NCBI GenBank assembly: GCA_947245515.1 | Contig: CAMXQV010000010.1 | Span: 1-37,758, forward strand | Source of the DNA: an uncultured Clostridium sp. | Lineage (GTDB): Bacteria; Bacillota; Clostridia; TANB77; CAG-508 | Direction: 5' to 3' | DNA length: 37,758 bases | Part shown: in pieces, positions 25,981 to 35,227 of the stretch | How the letters are laid out: each line of letters starts with the position of its first letter | Numbering within the stretch: the stretch's first letter is position 1 | The notes under the pieces: model-generated | What the model was told of the DNA's origin: nothing | The model's database searches: none | What the model saw: only the letters and a program-made list of their open reading frames with translations | Translations under genes and position numbers: made by a program

Positions 25981-26403
25981 ATGGAAATGGAAGAAATAAG
26001 AAGTCAATTTATATGGGATAAGGTAGATTGGTCACCTTTAATAGGGACCTATGCAAATCCATTTGGAAGTTTTGAAGTAACTGAAAATGATATTAATGTT
26101 TTTGTGGAAAATCTCTATAGAGATGTCGCACGAAGATTAGATTTTCCATTTTTAGAAATACGGACATTTCTAGAAGAAGAAAATGCACCTTTCTATGAAC
26201 TAAAAAAAAGAGTGTTCAACAAATTTCACAGTTATGACAAGAAGGACAATAGGTTGCAAGCTCTTCAGAAGACATTGAGACTGCCAGTTATACCAGTTAC
26301 AGATAACGTACTCATGTTATTTAATAATCTTTCAGAAAGTGATAAAATGAAATTTCTTGAGAAAATAGGAAAGATTAATGTAAAAATTGAGTATTTTGAA
26401 TAA
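25981..26403 (+). CDS. Unknown soluble protein, 140 aa
   Basis: I do not recognise this family. The ATG at 25981 follows AAGGGGGG; an upstream TTG frame is rejected. The protein is mixed alpha/beta with no signal peptide or membrane helix. It has several aromatic-rich stretches (FIWDKVDWSPLIGTY, YRDVARRLDFPFLEIR) and a C-terminal helix. Its codons are less AT-biased than its neighbours (for example AAG, CTT, CTG and GAC are more common), which may indicate transfer. It is monocistronic, with its own promoter and terminator. GTGCTCA upstream (25924-25930) and TGAGCAC downstream (26417-26423) form a short inverted pair around it. Confidence 0.65.
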   Translation: MEMEEIRSQFIWDKVDWSPLIGTYANPFGSFEVTENDINVFVENLYRDVARRLDFPFLEIRTFLEEENAPFYELKKRVFNKFHSYDKKDNRLQALQKTLRLPVIPVTDNVLMLFNNLSESDKMKFLEKIGKINVKIEYFE

Positions 26404-26425
26404 GCCATTAATAAAATGAGCACAC

Positions 26426-26458
26426 AATAAGGACAAAGCTTTATGCTTTGTCCTTATT
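26426..26458 (+). terminator. Terminator of the 140-aa gene
   Basis: AATAAGGACAAAGC (26426-26439) pairs with GCTTTGTCCTTATT (26445-26458) around TTTAT, followed by T-rich sequence. Confidence 0.85.
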
Positions 26459-26480
26459 TAAGTTAATTGTCATAACATGC

Positions 26481-26509
26481 TTGTGAAATATAAATAATAA
26501 TGATAAAAT
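26481..26509 (+). promoter_or_regulatory. Sigma-A type promoter for the HD-domain gene
   Basis: TTGTGA (26481-26486) and TAAAAT (26504-26509) are 17 bases apart, 32 bases before the start at 26542. Confidence 0.5.
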
Positions 26510-26541
26510 AAGATAAAAAAATAAGTAAAGAGAGGTAAAAA

Positions 26542-27609
26542 ATGAAGAGCAAATATATAGAAAATCTAAAAGAAGAAGTAAAGGAATATTTTAAAATATT
26601 ATCACCAGAATTTCCAACATGGTTAGAAGAATATATAGACACACCAGAAATGCAAAGAATAAATGGAATAAGTTTAAATTGTGGCACAGATTATACAAAA
26701 ATATTTAATATTAAATACTGGTACTCAAATTTAGACCATAGTATTGGAGTTGCACTAATAGTATGGAATTTTACAAAAGATAAAAAACAAACACTAGCAG
26801 GATTATTCCATGACATAGCAACGCCCACCTTTAAACATGTTATAGATTTTATGAATTGGGATTACGAAAATCAAGAATCAACTGAAGAAAGAACAGAAAC
26901 TATAATAAGAAACTCAAAAGAAATAATGAAACTATTAAATAGAGACAAAATTAAAATAGAAGAAGTATCAGATTATCATATATATCCAATTGCAGATAAT
27001 GACACACCAAAATTAAGTGCAGATAGATTTGAATACAATTTCTCAAGTGGATTAATCTTCAAAAGGGTATGGGATTTAGAAAAAATAAGAGAAATATATA
27101 ATAATATAACAATTTTAAAAAATGAAGAAGGTATTGAAGAATTAGGCTTTAAAGATTATAAAATTTGTGAAAAATATATAAATATAGTATCAAAATTATG
27201 GCCAAAATGGATATGCGACGAGGATAGAACCAGTATGCAATTTTTAGCTGATATTGTAAAATCTATGAATATAAAAGGTTATTTAACAATAAATGATTTA
27301 TACAATTTATCAGAAAAAGAAGTTATAAATAAAATCCTAAACTGTGAAGATGAATATATAAGAGAAAGTTTTATTAAATTTCAAAATGCAACAACAGTAT
27401 ATGGAAGCGACACTCCAATAAACGATAAATATTGTATAAGTATAAAAGCAAAAAAGAGATATGTAGTACCCTTAGCAATACATAACAATAAAACACAAAG
27501 AATAAATGAAATTTCAGAATCAGCCAAAAAGGATATAGAAGAATACTTAAATATTAAACATTATAAATACACTGGTTTTGATTTTTATTTTAAACCATAT
27601 AGTAGATAA
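26542..27609 (+). CDS. HD-domain metal-dependent phosphohydrolase
   Basis: This 355-residue protein has the HD signature H66...H90-D91...D161: LDHSIG, GLFHDIATP and LSADRFEY. The last motif resembles that of dGTPase-like and deoxynucleotide-directed HD enzymes, so hydrolysis of a nucleotide phosphate is plausible, but the substrate is not known. The C-terminal 130 residues are helical. It starts behind AGAGAGG and is 31 bases upstream of addA with no terminator between, so they share a transcript. In many clostridia addB occupies the position upstream of addA. Confidence 0.83.
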   Translation: MKSKYIENLKEEVKEYFKILSPEFPTWLEEYIDTPEMQRINGISLNCGTDYTKIFNIKYWYSNLDHSIGVALIVWNFTKDKKQTLAGLFHDIATPTFKHVIDFMNWDYENQESTEERTETIIRNSKEIMKLLNRDKIKIEEVSDYHIYPIADNDTPKLSADRFEYNFSSGLIFKRVWDLEKIREIYNNITILKNEEGIEELGFKDYKICEKYINIVSKLWPKWICDEDRTSMQFLADIVKSMNIKGYLTINDLYNLSEKEVINKILNCEDEYIRESFIKFQNATTVYGSDTPINDKYCISIKAKKRYVVPLAIHNNKTQRINEISESAKKDIEEYLNIKHYKYTGFDFYFKPYSR

Positions 27610-27640
27610 ATAAACAATAATAAGAAATAGGAGAACAAAA

Positions 27641-30600
27641 ATGAAATGGACAAAGGAGCAAGAGCAAGCAATATATGAAAAAAACTCAAATCTACTAGTT
27701 GCAGCAGCAGCTGGTAGTGGTAAAACCGCTGTACTAGTAGAAAGAATAATACATAAAATAATTGATGAAAAAATAGACATAGACAAACTACTTGTAGTAA
27801 CCTTTACAAATGCAACAGCGTCTGAAATGAGAGAAAGAATATTAGATGCAATATATAAAAAAATAGATGAAGATCCAGACAATCTAAATTTACAAAGACA
27901 AATTACCTTATTAAATAAAGCTAGTATATGTACTATAGACTCCTTTTGTTTAGATATAGTTAGAAACTATTTTTATGAACTAGAAAATGTATCACCAAAC
28001 TTTAGAATAGGAGACACAACAGAAATTGAATTATTAAAACAAGAAGTTATAGAGGAAATATTCGAAAAAAAGTACGAAGAAGAAGACGAAGCTTTTACAA
28101 AACTAATAAATACCTACACAAGTTATAGAGATGATACGCCACTAAAAGAAATTATTCTAAAAATATACAATTATACACAAAGTAATCCCTTTCCTAAAAA
28201 ATGGTTAAAAGAAAAAATTGAGATGTTTAATTTAAAAGACATAAATAATGAAGATTTTAGTAATACAATATGGGGAGAAGAACTACTAAAAGAAGTAGAA
28301 GAAGAATTAATAGATGATATAACAACTTTACAAGAGGTAGAGAAGAGTTTATCTTATGATCCAGAGCTAGATAAATTCCAAAAAATAATAAGAAGTGACA
28401 TAGACATGTTACAAAACCTAAATAAAAATTTAGATAACTGGGATAAAGCCTATGAAATTAGTCAGAATATCAGCTTTATAACTTGGTCAAGAAAGAAAGT
28501 AGAATCTCAAATAAAAGATGAAGCAAAAACCATTAGAGATAATGTAAAGCAAAAATATAGTAAAGTAATAGGCAAAATATTAATATGTAATTCAAGAGAA
28601 GCAAAACAAGATATAGTAGATATGTACAATACCTTACAAAAATTAGAAAACATAATTATAGAATTTCAAAAAGAATTTTCAAAAAGAAAAAGAGAAAAAA
28701 ACTTAGTAGACTTTAATGATATTGAACATTTTGCATTAAAAATATTATTAAAAGAAGTAGATGGCAAAATTGAACCAACACAAGTTGCCCAAAAATACAA
28801 AGAAACTTATGCAGAAATAGCAATAGATGAATACCAAGATAGTAATTTAGTACAAGAATATATTTTAAATGCAGTATCAAAAGGAAACAATATTTTTATG
28901 GTAGGTGATGTAAAACAAAGTATATATAAATTTAGACAAGCAAGACCAGAATTATTTTTAGAAAAATATGAAAACTATAAAACCATAGAAAACAAAAAGG
29001 AAAACGAAGATTTAAAAATAAAACTATTCAAAAATTTTAGGAGTAGGGATAAGGTATTAAAATTCACTAATGAAATATTTCAAAATATAATGAGTAGTTT
29101 GTTAGGAGATATAGAATATAATCAAGAAGAATATTTAAATTTAGGAGCAGACTATACAACAATAGAACAAAACTTAAATATAGAGCTTGATATAATAGAC
29201 TTAAAACAAGATGAAGAAGAAACAAAAGAAGAATTTGAAGAAACAGAAGAAGGTGAAGAACAAGAAAGAATAGAAGATGTTGAATTAGAAGCAAGATTTG
29301 TAGCAAACAAAATAAAAAATCTAATAGAAAATAAATTTCAAATTTGGGATGGAAAGAAAAATAAATATAGAGATATCCAATATAAAGATATAGTAATACT
29401 ATTAAGATCAACATCAAATATTGCACCAGTTTATGAACAAGAAATAATACGTTTAGACATGCCAGTATTTTCGGACAGTTCTCAAGAATATTTAGCTTCT
29501 ATAGAAATACAAACAATTATGAGTTTACTAAAAATAATAGATAATCCAATACAAGACCTTCCCTTAGTAACAGTATTAAGATCAAATATAGGAAAATTTA
29601 CAGATGATGAACTAGTAGAAATTAGATTATCAGATAGATATGACAATTTTTATACTTGTATGCAAAAAGCAAAAATGGATGTAGATATAAAGCTAAAAAA
29701 TAAAATACAGAACTTTTTTGACTTATTATCAAAATGGAGAAAAGAACAAGAATATCTAGCCTTAGATGAGTTGATTTGGAAAATTTATCTAGATACTGGA
29801 TATTACAATTATGTAGGATTAATGCCAAATGGATCTTTAAGACAAGCAAATTTAAAAATGTTATTTCAAAGAGCAAAGCAATATGAAAGTAGCAATTTTA
29901 AAGGATTATATAATTTTATTAATTTTATAGAAAAACTAAAATTAAGTAGTGGAGATTTAGGAGCAGCAAAATTAATTGGTGAAAACGATAATGTAATTAG
30001 AATAATGAGTATTCATAAAAGTAAAGGCTTGGAATTTCCAGTAGTATTTTTGTCAAGGACAAGTAAGCAATTTAACTTAAAGGACTTAAATCAGAACATA
30101 TTATTACATCAAGACATGGGAATAGGTGTTAAATATATTGATTATGAAAAACAAGTACAATATGATACTTTAACAAAGGTAGCTTTGAAAAACAAGATAT
30201 TAGTTGAAACTATGTCAGAAGAAATGAGAATTTTATATGTTGCTTTAACTAGAGCAAAAGAAAAATTGTTTATTACAGGGTTAACTAAAGCCTATGACAA
30301 AGAAATAGAGAAAATAGAACAACAAGTAAATCAATATCCAAAAAGCCAAAATAAAATTAATCCAATTTTAGTAAAAAAATATAAAAAATATTTAGCTTGG
30401 ATATTGCTTGTATATCAATATGGAAAAGATAAAATTAAGGATATAGTGGATTTAAAAGTATATGACAAAAAAGAATTAACGAGTTCTTTTAAAAGTTTTG
30501 AGAAACAAGAAATTGATGTAATAAGCTTATTAGACAATTATAGAATAGATGAAGATAGAATAAAAGATATATCAAAAACTCTAAATTGGAGTTATGCTCA

Positions 30601-31312
30601 TAAATTATCTACAACAATTCCTACTAAAACATCTGTAACTAAAATAAAACAAATGCAAATTGAGGAAGAATTTGAAGCTAATTTAGATGAATTTTTAGTT
30701 AAAGACATAGAGTTTGATAAGGAAAAGGATAATAAGCAATTTGAAAAAGAAACTTTTCCAGTACCAAAATTTTTAAAAGAAGATGACGAAGAAAAGCTAT
30801 CTTCAGCACAAAAAGGTACTTTAGTGCATTTGTGCCTTCAAAAGCTTGATGAGAAGAAAAATTATACAATTGAAGATATTAAAGCTTTGATTTCAGAATT
30901 ATTACAAAAGCAGATAATAACAAAAAAAGAAGCGGATTCAATATCTCCTTTTAAAATATTTGCTTTTACGAAATCTAATATTTGGAAAGAGCTAAAAAAA
31001 TCTAAAAAAATAGAGAAAGAGAAACCATTTTATATTAACGTTTCTGCAAAGGAAATTTTTAAACAAGAAGTTGATGATGATATTTTAGTTCAGGGTATTA
31101 TAGACTTATTTTATATTAATGAAAATAATGAACTAATTTTGGTTGATTATAAAACAGATTTTGTAGAAATTGGTAAGGAACAAGCTTTAATTAGTAAATA
31201 TCAAAAACAATTAGATTTGTATAAAAGAGCTCTAGAAGAAGCACTAGATATGAAGGTTAGCAAGGTTTATATTTATTCTGTTTCTTTAGAAAAAGAATTA
31301 TTATGTAGTTAA
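27641..31312 (+). CDS. addA: AddAB helicase-nuclease subunit A
   Basis: This 1223-residue enzyme is a UvrD-type helicase fused to a RecB-type nuclease, used to process double-strand breaks for RecA. Walker A is AAAAGSGKTAVL (about 21-32). Walker B is IAIDEYQDSN with D396 and E397. Helicase motif VI is YVALTRAKEKL, and the nuclease core is LVDYKTD (1167-1173), with GTLVHLCLQKL and YQKQLDLYKRAL in place. Length fits AddA. AGGAGAA precedes the ATG. The partner addB is not in the window, so AddA must work with a distant AddB. Motifs of both enzymatic domains are intact. Confidence 0.93.
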   Translation: MKWTKEQEQAIYEKNSNLLVAAAAGSGKTAVLVERIIHKIIDEKIDIDKLLVVTFTNATASEMRERILDAIYKKIDEDPDNLNLQRQITLLNKASICTIDSFCLDIVRNYFYELENVSPNFRIGDTTEIELLKQEVIEEIFEKKYEEEDEAFTKLINTYTSYRDDTPLKEIILKIYNYTQSNPFPKKWLKEKIEMFNLKDINNEDFSNTIWGEELLKEVEEELIDDITTLQEVEKSLSYDPELDKFQKIIRSDIDMLQNLNKNLDNWDKAYEISQNISFITWSRKKVESQIKDEAKTIRDNVKQKYSKVIGKILICNSREAKQDIVDMYNTLQKLENIIIEFQKEFSKRKREKNLVDFNDIEHFALKILLKEVDGKIEPTQVAQKYKETYAEIAIDEYQDSNLVQEYILNAVSKGNNIFMVGDVKQSIYKFRQARPELFLEKYENYKTIENKKENEDLKIKLFKNFRSRDKVLKFTNEIFQNIMSSLLGDIEYNQEEYLNLGADYTTIEQNLNIELDIIDLKQDEEETKEEFEETEEGEEQERIEDVELEARFVANKIKNLIENKFQIWDGKKNKYRDIQYKDIVILLRSTSNIAPVYEQEIIRLDMPVFSDSSQEYLASIEIQTIMSLLKIIDNPIQDLPLVTVLRSNIGKFTDDELVEIRLSDRYDNFYTCMQKAKMDVDIKLKNKIQNFFDLLSKWRKEQEYLALDELIWKIYLDTGYYNYVGLMPNGSLRQANLKMLFQRAKQYESSNFKGLYNFINFIEKLKLSSGDLGAAKLIGENDNVIRIMSIHKSKGLEFPVVFLSRTSKQFNLKDLNQNILLHQDMGIGVKYIDYEKQVQYDTLTKVALKNKILVETMSEEMRILYVALTRAKEKLFITGLTKAYDKEIEKIEQQVNQYPKSQNKINPILVKKYKKYLAWILLVYQYGKDKIKDIVDLKVYDKKELTSSFKSFEKQEIDVISLLDNYRIDEDRIKDISKTLNWSYAHKLSTTIPTKTSVTKIKQMQIEEEFEANLDEFLVKDIEFDKEKDNKQFEKETFPVPKFLKEDDEEKLSSAQKGTLVHLCLQKLDEKKNYTIEDIKALISELLQKQIITKKEADSISPFKIFAFTKSNIWKELKKSKKIEKEKPFYINVSAKEIFKQEVDDDILVQGIIDLFYINENNELILVDYKTDFVEIGKEQALISKYQKQLDLYKRALEEALDMKVSKVYIYSVSLEKELLCS

Positions 31313-31345
31313 TTAAAAATATTCTAATTAATTATTGTAACAATA

Positions 31346-31374
31346 TTGTAAAAAATGCCATTTTTTGCTATAAT
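31346..31374 (+). promoter_or_regulatory. Sigma-A type promoter for the FxLYD-like protein gene
   Basis: TTGTAA (31346-31351) and TATAAT (31369-31374) are 17 bases apart, 32 bases before the ATG at 31407. Confidence 0.65.
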
Positions 31375-31406
31375 ATAAACATAAATAAAAAAATGGAGAG
31401 ATAATT

Positions 31407-31889
31407 ATGGATAGAATGAAAACCTTTTTAAAATATGCTGTATGGATAATACTATTTTTTATATTTTCAGAACTTATAATAAATGTAGGATTAAATTCAA
31501 GTTATAAAAATATGAAAAGCATAGGGGAGATAGAGCAAGTAAATATAGAACAGGCACAAGCAACTTTAATAAATGGAAGAATAAAAGGAACAATTAAAAA
31601 TATTGGAACCGAAAACCTAAATGGAAAATATCTAAAAATTGACATTTATTCAGAAAGAGGAGTATACTTAGGTGCTAAATACTATGATATAACTAATTTA
31701 TTAAGAGAAGAAACACAAGATTTCGAATTATATTTTAAAACAGAATATGCAAAATACTATAAAGTAAGCCTTGTTGACGAAAAAGAGACAAAGGATGACT
31801 TAGATCAGAAAATTGAATTTATTGCAAAAGATCTAAGTAAACCAGAAATAATAGTTGCAACCATTATAACCTTACTAATATTTTGGTAA
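31407..31889 (+). CDS. Membrane-anchored FxLYD-like protein, 160 aa
   Basis: This protein has an N-terminal helix (about 8-27), an extracytoplasmic beta domain (about 45-120) and a second helix at the extreme C-terminus (about 146-160). The domain's NGRIKGTIKNIGTENLNG and the YLKIDIYSERG then YYDITNLL pattern resemble the FxLYD fold of small clostridial and archaeal surface proteins. The role is unknown; envelope-associated interactions are possible. It has its own promoter, a GGAGAG binding site, and lies 147 bases before rny. Some relatives are longer; I see no truncation here. Confidence 0.6.
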   Translation: MDRMKTFLKYAVWIILFFIFSELIINVGLNSSYKNMKSIGEIEQVNIEQAQATLINGRIKGTIKNIGTENLNGKYLKIDIYSERGVYLGAKYYDITNLLREETQDFELYFKTEYAKYYKVSLVDEKETKDDLDQKIEFIAKDLSKPEIIVATIITLLIFW

Positions 31890-31920
31890 AAAGAAATTTT
31901 AAGTGTTTCCACTAAATGAC

Positions 31921-31949
31921 TTGACAGTTTACAATAATAAAGTTAAAAT
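31921..31949 (+). promoter_or_regulatory. Sigma-A type promoter for rny
   Basis: A perfect TTGACA (31921-31926) and TAAAAT (31944-31949) are 17 bases apart, leaving a leader of about 80 bases before the ATG at 32037. Confidence 0.6.
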
Positions 31950-32036
31950 ATAATAGGTAGAAAAAAATATATGAAAAAATACATATATATATTTTATTCG
32001 AACATTGAAAATTAAATAAGAAAGAGGTGTAAGATA

Positions 32037-33578
32037 ATGAATATACTAATCATTATCGCCGCTATCTTAATCTCATTTGCAATTGGAGTGCCAGTAGGAA
32101 TGATATACAGAAAAAAAATTGCAGAGTCTAAAATTCAAGGAGCAGAAAACGAAGCTAAAAGATTAATTGATTTAGCAAAAATAGAAGCAGAAAATCTAAA
32201 AAAAGCAGAAATTTTTAAAGCAAAAGAAGAAATAATGAATAGTAGAAAAGAATTAGATCAAGAGATTAAAGAAAGAAGAGGCGAAATCCAAAAACAAGAA
32301 ACAAGGTTAATTCAAAAAGAAGAAAATTTAGAAAGAAGATCAGAAAACTTTGAGAAAAAGGAACAAGAAATTGAAAAAGAACATCAAAAAATTGAACAAC
32401 AAAAACAAGAAGTTGAAAAATTATATGATCAAGAAATTGTAGAGCTTCAGAAAATTGCAGCTCTAACAACAGAAGAAGCTAAACAAAGGCTATTATCAGA
32501 ATTGGACAAAGAGTTAACAGCTGAAAAGGCAGCAATAATCAGAGACCAAGAACAAAAAGTAAAAGAGAATGCAATAAAAAATGCAAAAGAATTATTAGCC
32601 TATGCAGTTCAAAAATGTGCAGCAGATCATTCTCAAGAAACAACAGTATCAATAGTAGCACTTCCAAATGACGAGATGAAAGGAAGAATAATTGGTAGAG
32701 AAGGAAGAAATATAAGAGCCTTAGAAACCTTAACAGGAATTGACTTAATTATTGATGATACACCAGAAGCAGTAGTACTTTCAGGCTTTGATCCTTTACG
32801 AAGAGAAGTAGCAAAAATAGCCTTAGAAAAACTAATTGATGATGGAAGAATTCATCCTTCAAAAATTGAAGAAATGGTAGAAAAAGCAAAAGAAGAAGTA
32901 GATACAACCATTAAAGAAGAAGGAGAAAGAGCAGTTCTTGAAAGTGGAGTAATAGGACTTCATCCAGACTTAGTTAAATTAATAGGAAAACTAAAATATA
33001 GGACAAGTTATGGACAAAACGTATTAAACCATTCGATCGAAGTTTCAAATTTAGCTAGAATAATGGCAGAAGAGCTTGGATTAGATCCAAAACTTGCAAG
33101 AAGAGCTGGTTTATTACATGATATTGGAAAAGCTTTAGATCACGATATGGAGGGAACACATGTTGAAATAGGTGTAGATATTCTAAAAAAATACAAAGAA
33201 AATCCATTAGTAATAAATGCTGTTGAAGCACACCATGGAGATGTAGAGCCACAAACCTTAGAAGCTGTTTTAATTCAAGCAGCTGATGCAATATCTGCCT
33301 CAAGACCAGGAGCAAGAAGAGAAACCTTAGAAGCATACATTAAAAGACTACAGAACCTTGAAGAAATAGCAGATTCCTTTGAAGGGGTGGAGAAATCTTT
33401 TGCAATTCAAGCTGGTCGTGAAGTAAGAATTATTGTAAAACCAGAAAAAATTTCAGATGATCAGATGACCATATTGGCAAGAGACGTAGCAAAAAAAGTA
33501 GAAAATGAAATGGATTATCCAGGTCAAATAAAAATTAATATAATCAGAGAAACAAGAGTATCAGATTATGCAAAATAA
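32037..33578 (+). CDS. rny: Ribonuclease Y
   Basis: RNase Y is the membrane-bound endoribonuclease that starts mRNA decay in most Firmicutes. The 513-residue protein has an N-terminal helix (about 2-20), a long charged coiled coil (about 25-150), a KH RNA-binding domain with GREGRNIR at 220-227, and an HD domain with H361-D362 in [12 protein letters not shown] plus AHHGD later. Length and order are normal. GAAAGAGGTG precedes the ATG. In Bacillus subtilis, rny lies with ymdB and spoVS near recA, and the same set recurs here in altered order. Confidence 0.96.
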   Translation: MNILIIIAAILISFAIGVPVGMIYRKKIAESKIQGAENEAKRLIDLAKIEAENLKKAEIFKAKEEIMNSRKELDQEIKERRGEIQKQETRLIQKEENLERRSENFEKKEQEIEKEHQKIEQQKQEVEKLYDQEIVELQKIAALTTEEAKQRLLSELDKELTAEKAAIIRDQEQKVKENAIKNAKELLAYAVQKCAADHSQETTVSIVALPNDEMKGRIIGREGRNIRALETLTGIDLIIDDTPEAVVLSGFDPLRREVAKIALEKLIDDGRIHPSKIEEMVEKAKEEVDTTIKEEGERAVLESGVIGLHPDLVKLIGKLKYRTSYGQNVLNHSIEVSNLARIMAEELGLDPKLARRAGLLHDIGKALDHDMEGTHVEIGVDILKKYKENPLVINAVEAHHGDVEPQTLEAVLIQAADAISASRPGARRETLEAYIKRLQNLEEIADSFEGVEKSFAIQAGREVRIIVKPEKISDDQMTILARDVAKKVENEMDYPGQIKINIIRETRVSDYAK

Positions 33579-33708
33579 AAGTAAAAAGAGGCTGTAAAAA
33601 AGGTTAAGTTTAAAAGTAAATTCTAGTTTGAATTCTAAGACCAAAAGCTAGCTTTCAGTAATTATGGAAAATTATGATAATAGCAAAAAACACAAAAAAT
33701 TTAAAATT

Positions 33709-33755
33709 AAAAGTAGAAATTTAGTCTGTCCAAGATTAAATTCTACTTTTTATTG
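33709..33755 (+). terminator. Terminator downstream of rny
   Basis: AAAAGTAGAAATTTA (33709-33723) pairs with TAAATTCTACTTTT (33737-33750) with one bulged base, followed by TATTGTTTT. The loop contains the 13-base sequence also found in the 319-510 element. Positions 33579-33708 hold no gene I can support. Confidence 0.7.
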
Positions 33756-33874
33756 TTTTATCTTATATATTTTAATTATTTTTAATGAAAACTTATTTTA
33801 TAATACTCAAAATAGTATGATAGAATTTTTTGAGAAACTAAAAGAAATCCAAAAAAGGAAGGATATAATAATAT

Positions 33875-33988
33875 ATGAAATTCAAATATATATTTTTTGA
33901 TTGGGGATATACTCTAATTAGTAAATTTAATAAGGTAGATGATAAAATACATGAAATATTAGAGAAATATAATTTAAAAATCGAGTAG
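33875..33988 (+). pseudogene. Remnant of a HAD-superfamily hydrolase gene (37 codons)
   Basis: The frame starts at ATG 33875 after AAGGAAGGA and reads MKFKYIFFDWGYTLISKFNK, then about 17 more residues before TAG at 33986-33988. FFDWGYTLI matches HAD motif I (DxGxT), with the nucleophile at D9. All later HAD motifs are absent and a terminator hairpin overlaps the stop codon. A full HAD hydrolase needs about 200 residues, so this is an N-terminal fragment. It lies just upstream of a palindromic element, which may be connected to its loss. The remnant might still be translated. Confidence 0.65.
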
Positions 33989-34018
33989 AGAATAAATAAA
34001 TATTCTCTATTCGATTTT
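33977..34018. terminator. Hairpin overlapping the HAD remnant stop
   Basis: An 18-bp stem (33977-33994 with 34001-34018) contains one G-U pair and ends in TTTT. It overlaps the TAG stop. Confidence 0.75.
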
Positions 34019-34040
34019 ATAAAATATGTAATAGCTTTAT

Positions 34041-34310
34041 AGTATACTTGTAAGGCAATCCCTTAAAATTTTAATTATTTGTTTGTATTTATAAAAATCT
34101 ACTCGCTCCCAAAGGATTATAATTATTTATTATTTTCGTTGCCCCATTCTCAAAATTCTATAGAAAAGTTTTCTAACTTTTTTAAGAATTTTGGAACGGT
34201 TACCCCGGAGTCACTCAAAAATAAATAATTATAATTCTTCTCACGCTATTCTTAATTAAATACAAACAAATAAATAATTAAAATTTTAAACGATTGCCTT
34301 AGTATACTTG
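34041..34310. mobile_element. 250-bp nested palindrome flanked by 10-bp direct repeats (MITE candidate)
   Basis: The outermost arms are 34051-34090 and 34258-34300, reverse complements apart from a 4-base indel and two mismatches. Inside lie a 20-bp near-perfect stem (34112-34131 with 34220-34239) and a 9-bp one (34151-34159 with 34185-34193). AGTATACTTG flanks both ends exactly (34041-34050 and 34301-34310), as a 10-bp target duplication would. GC-richer patches occur near 34101-34110, 34137-34146 and 34194-34212. No protein is encoded. The structure fits a non-autonomous transposon; the flanking repeat could also arise from palindrome drift. Confidence 0.65.
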
Positions 34311-34339
34311 CTTAAATAGAAAAAATATAGTAGTATAAT
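34308..34339 (+). promoter_or_regulatory. Possible ymdB promoter at the palindrome border
   Basis: TATAAT (34334-34339) lies 24 bases before the TTG start. Possible -35 boxes are TTGCTT (34308-34313, 20-base spacer) or TTAAAT (34312-34317, 16-base spacer). The first begins inside the flanking direct repeat. The -10 is good; the -35 is uncertain. Confidence 0.35.
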
Positions 34340-34362
34340 ACAGAAGAAGGAAGTGATAAAAA

Positions 34363-35127
34363 TTGAATATTTTAGCAATAGGAGATTTAATAGGAACAGT
34401 AGGAATTAACGAATTAAAAAAGAGATTACCTCAAATAAGGCAAAAAGAAAAAATAGACTTTGTAATAGTAAATGGAGAAAACTCAGCAGAGGGAATGGGA
34501 ATAACAGAAAATAATTTTAAAGACATATTATCACAAAATATAGACGTTATTACAATGGGAAATCATACATGGGGAAAAAAAGATATCTTTAAATTTATTG
34601 ACCACCCAAAGCTAATACGACCAGCAAATTACCCAGAAGGTGTTGTAGGAAAAGGCTATAATATTTACACATGGAATAATAAAAAAATAGCAGTAATAAA
34701 TTTAATAGGAAGAGTAGATATAAACATTTTATCAGAAAACCCCTTTATAATAGCTAAAGAAATTATACAAAAAATAGAAAAGAAAGTAGAAATAATAATT
34801 GTAGACTTCCATGCAGAAGCAACAGCAGAAAAAATAGCAATGGGACATTACTTAGATGGAAAAGTGACTGCAATCTTTGGGACACATACACATGTGCAAA
34901 CAGCAGATGAAAAAATATTACCAAAGGGAACAGCTTATATAACAGATATAGGAATGACTGGACCAAAGAATTCTGTAATTGGAATGGACATACAAGCATC
35001 TATTAAGAGATTTGAAACAACCTTACCAGAAAGATATAAAATAGCTACTGGAGAGTGTATTTTAAATGGTGTTATTTTTGAGATTAATGAGCAAACTAAT
35101 AAAGTAACAAGTATTAAAAGGATATAA
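34363..35127 (+). CDS. ymdB: YmdB-type metallophosphoesterase
   Basis: This 254-residue protein of the YmdB (TIGR00282) family is a metal-dependent phosphodiesterase; Bacillus YmdB acts on cyclic nucleotides and influences biofilm and sporulation programmes. Metal ligands are visible: D8 in GDLIG, E39-N40 in NGENSAEG, N67-H68 in GNHTWG, H150 in DFHAEATAEK, and H175/H177 in GTHTHVQTAD. The TTG at 34363 is the start because the frame begins there with the family's MNILAIGD and AAGGAAGTG lies just upstream. The rare start may lower translation. It lies between rny and spoVS as expected. Confidence 0.92.
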   Translation: MNILAIGDLIGTVGINELKKRLPQIRQKEKIDFVIVNGENSAEGMGITENNFKDILSQNIDVITMGNHTWGKKDIFKFIDHPKLIRPANYPEGVVGKGYNIYTWNNKKIAVINLIGRVDINILSENPFIIAKEIIQKIEKKVEIIIVDFHAEATAEKIAMGHYLDGKVTAIFGTHTHVQTADEKILPKGTAYITDIGMTGPKNSVIGMDIQASIKRFETTLPERYKIATGECILNGVIFEINEQTNKVTSIKRI

Positions 35128-35198
35128 CACGCAAAAAAGCTTTTGTCGAAAATAAAATTTTATTGCGATGAAAATTGATTATTATTTTGATAAAACAC

Positions 35199-35227
35199 TT
35201 TACATTAATTTCCAAATAATGTAAAAT
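35199..35227 (+). promoter_or_regulatory. spoVS promoter within a 9-bp dyad
   Basis: TTTACA (35199-35204) and TAAAAT (35222-35227) are 17 bases apart. TTTACATTA (35199-35207) and TAATGTAAA (35217-35225) are perfect reverse complements, so an operator or hairpin covers the promoter itself. Another ATGTAAA occurs at 35232-35238. SpoVS in Bacillus is under sigma-H; I see no clear sigma-H site. Confidence 0.5.

Noticed and set aside
33664..33900. 78-codon frame downstream of rny
   Set aside because: It crosses a terminator hairpin, has no ribosome binding site and no protein-like pattern.
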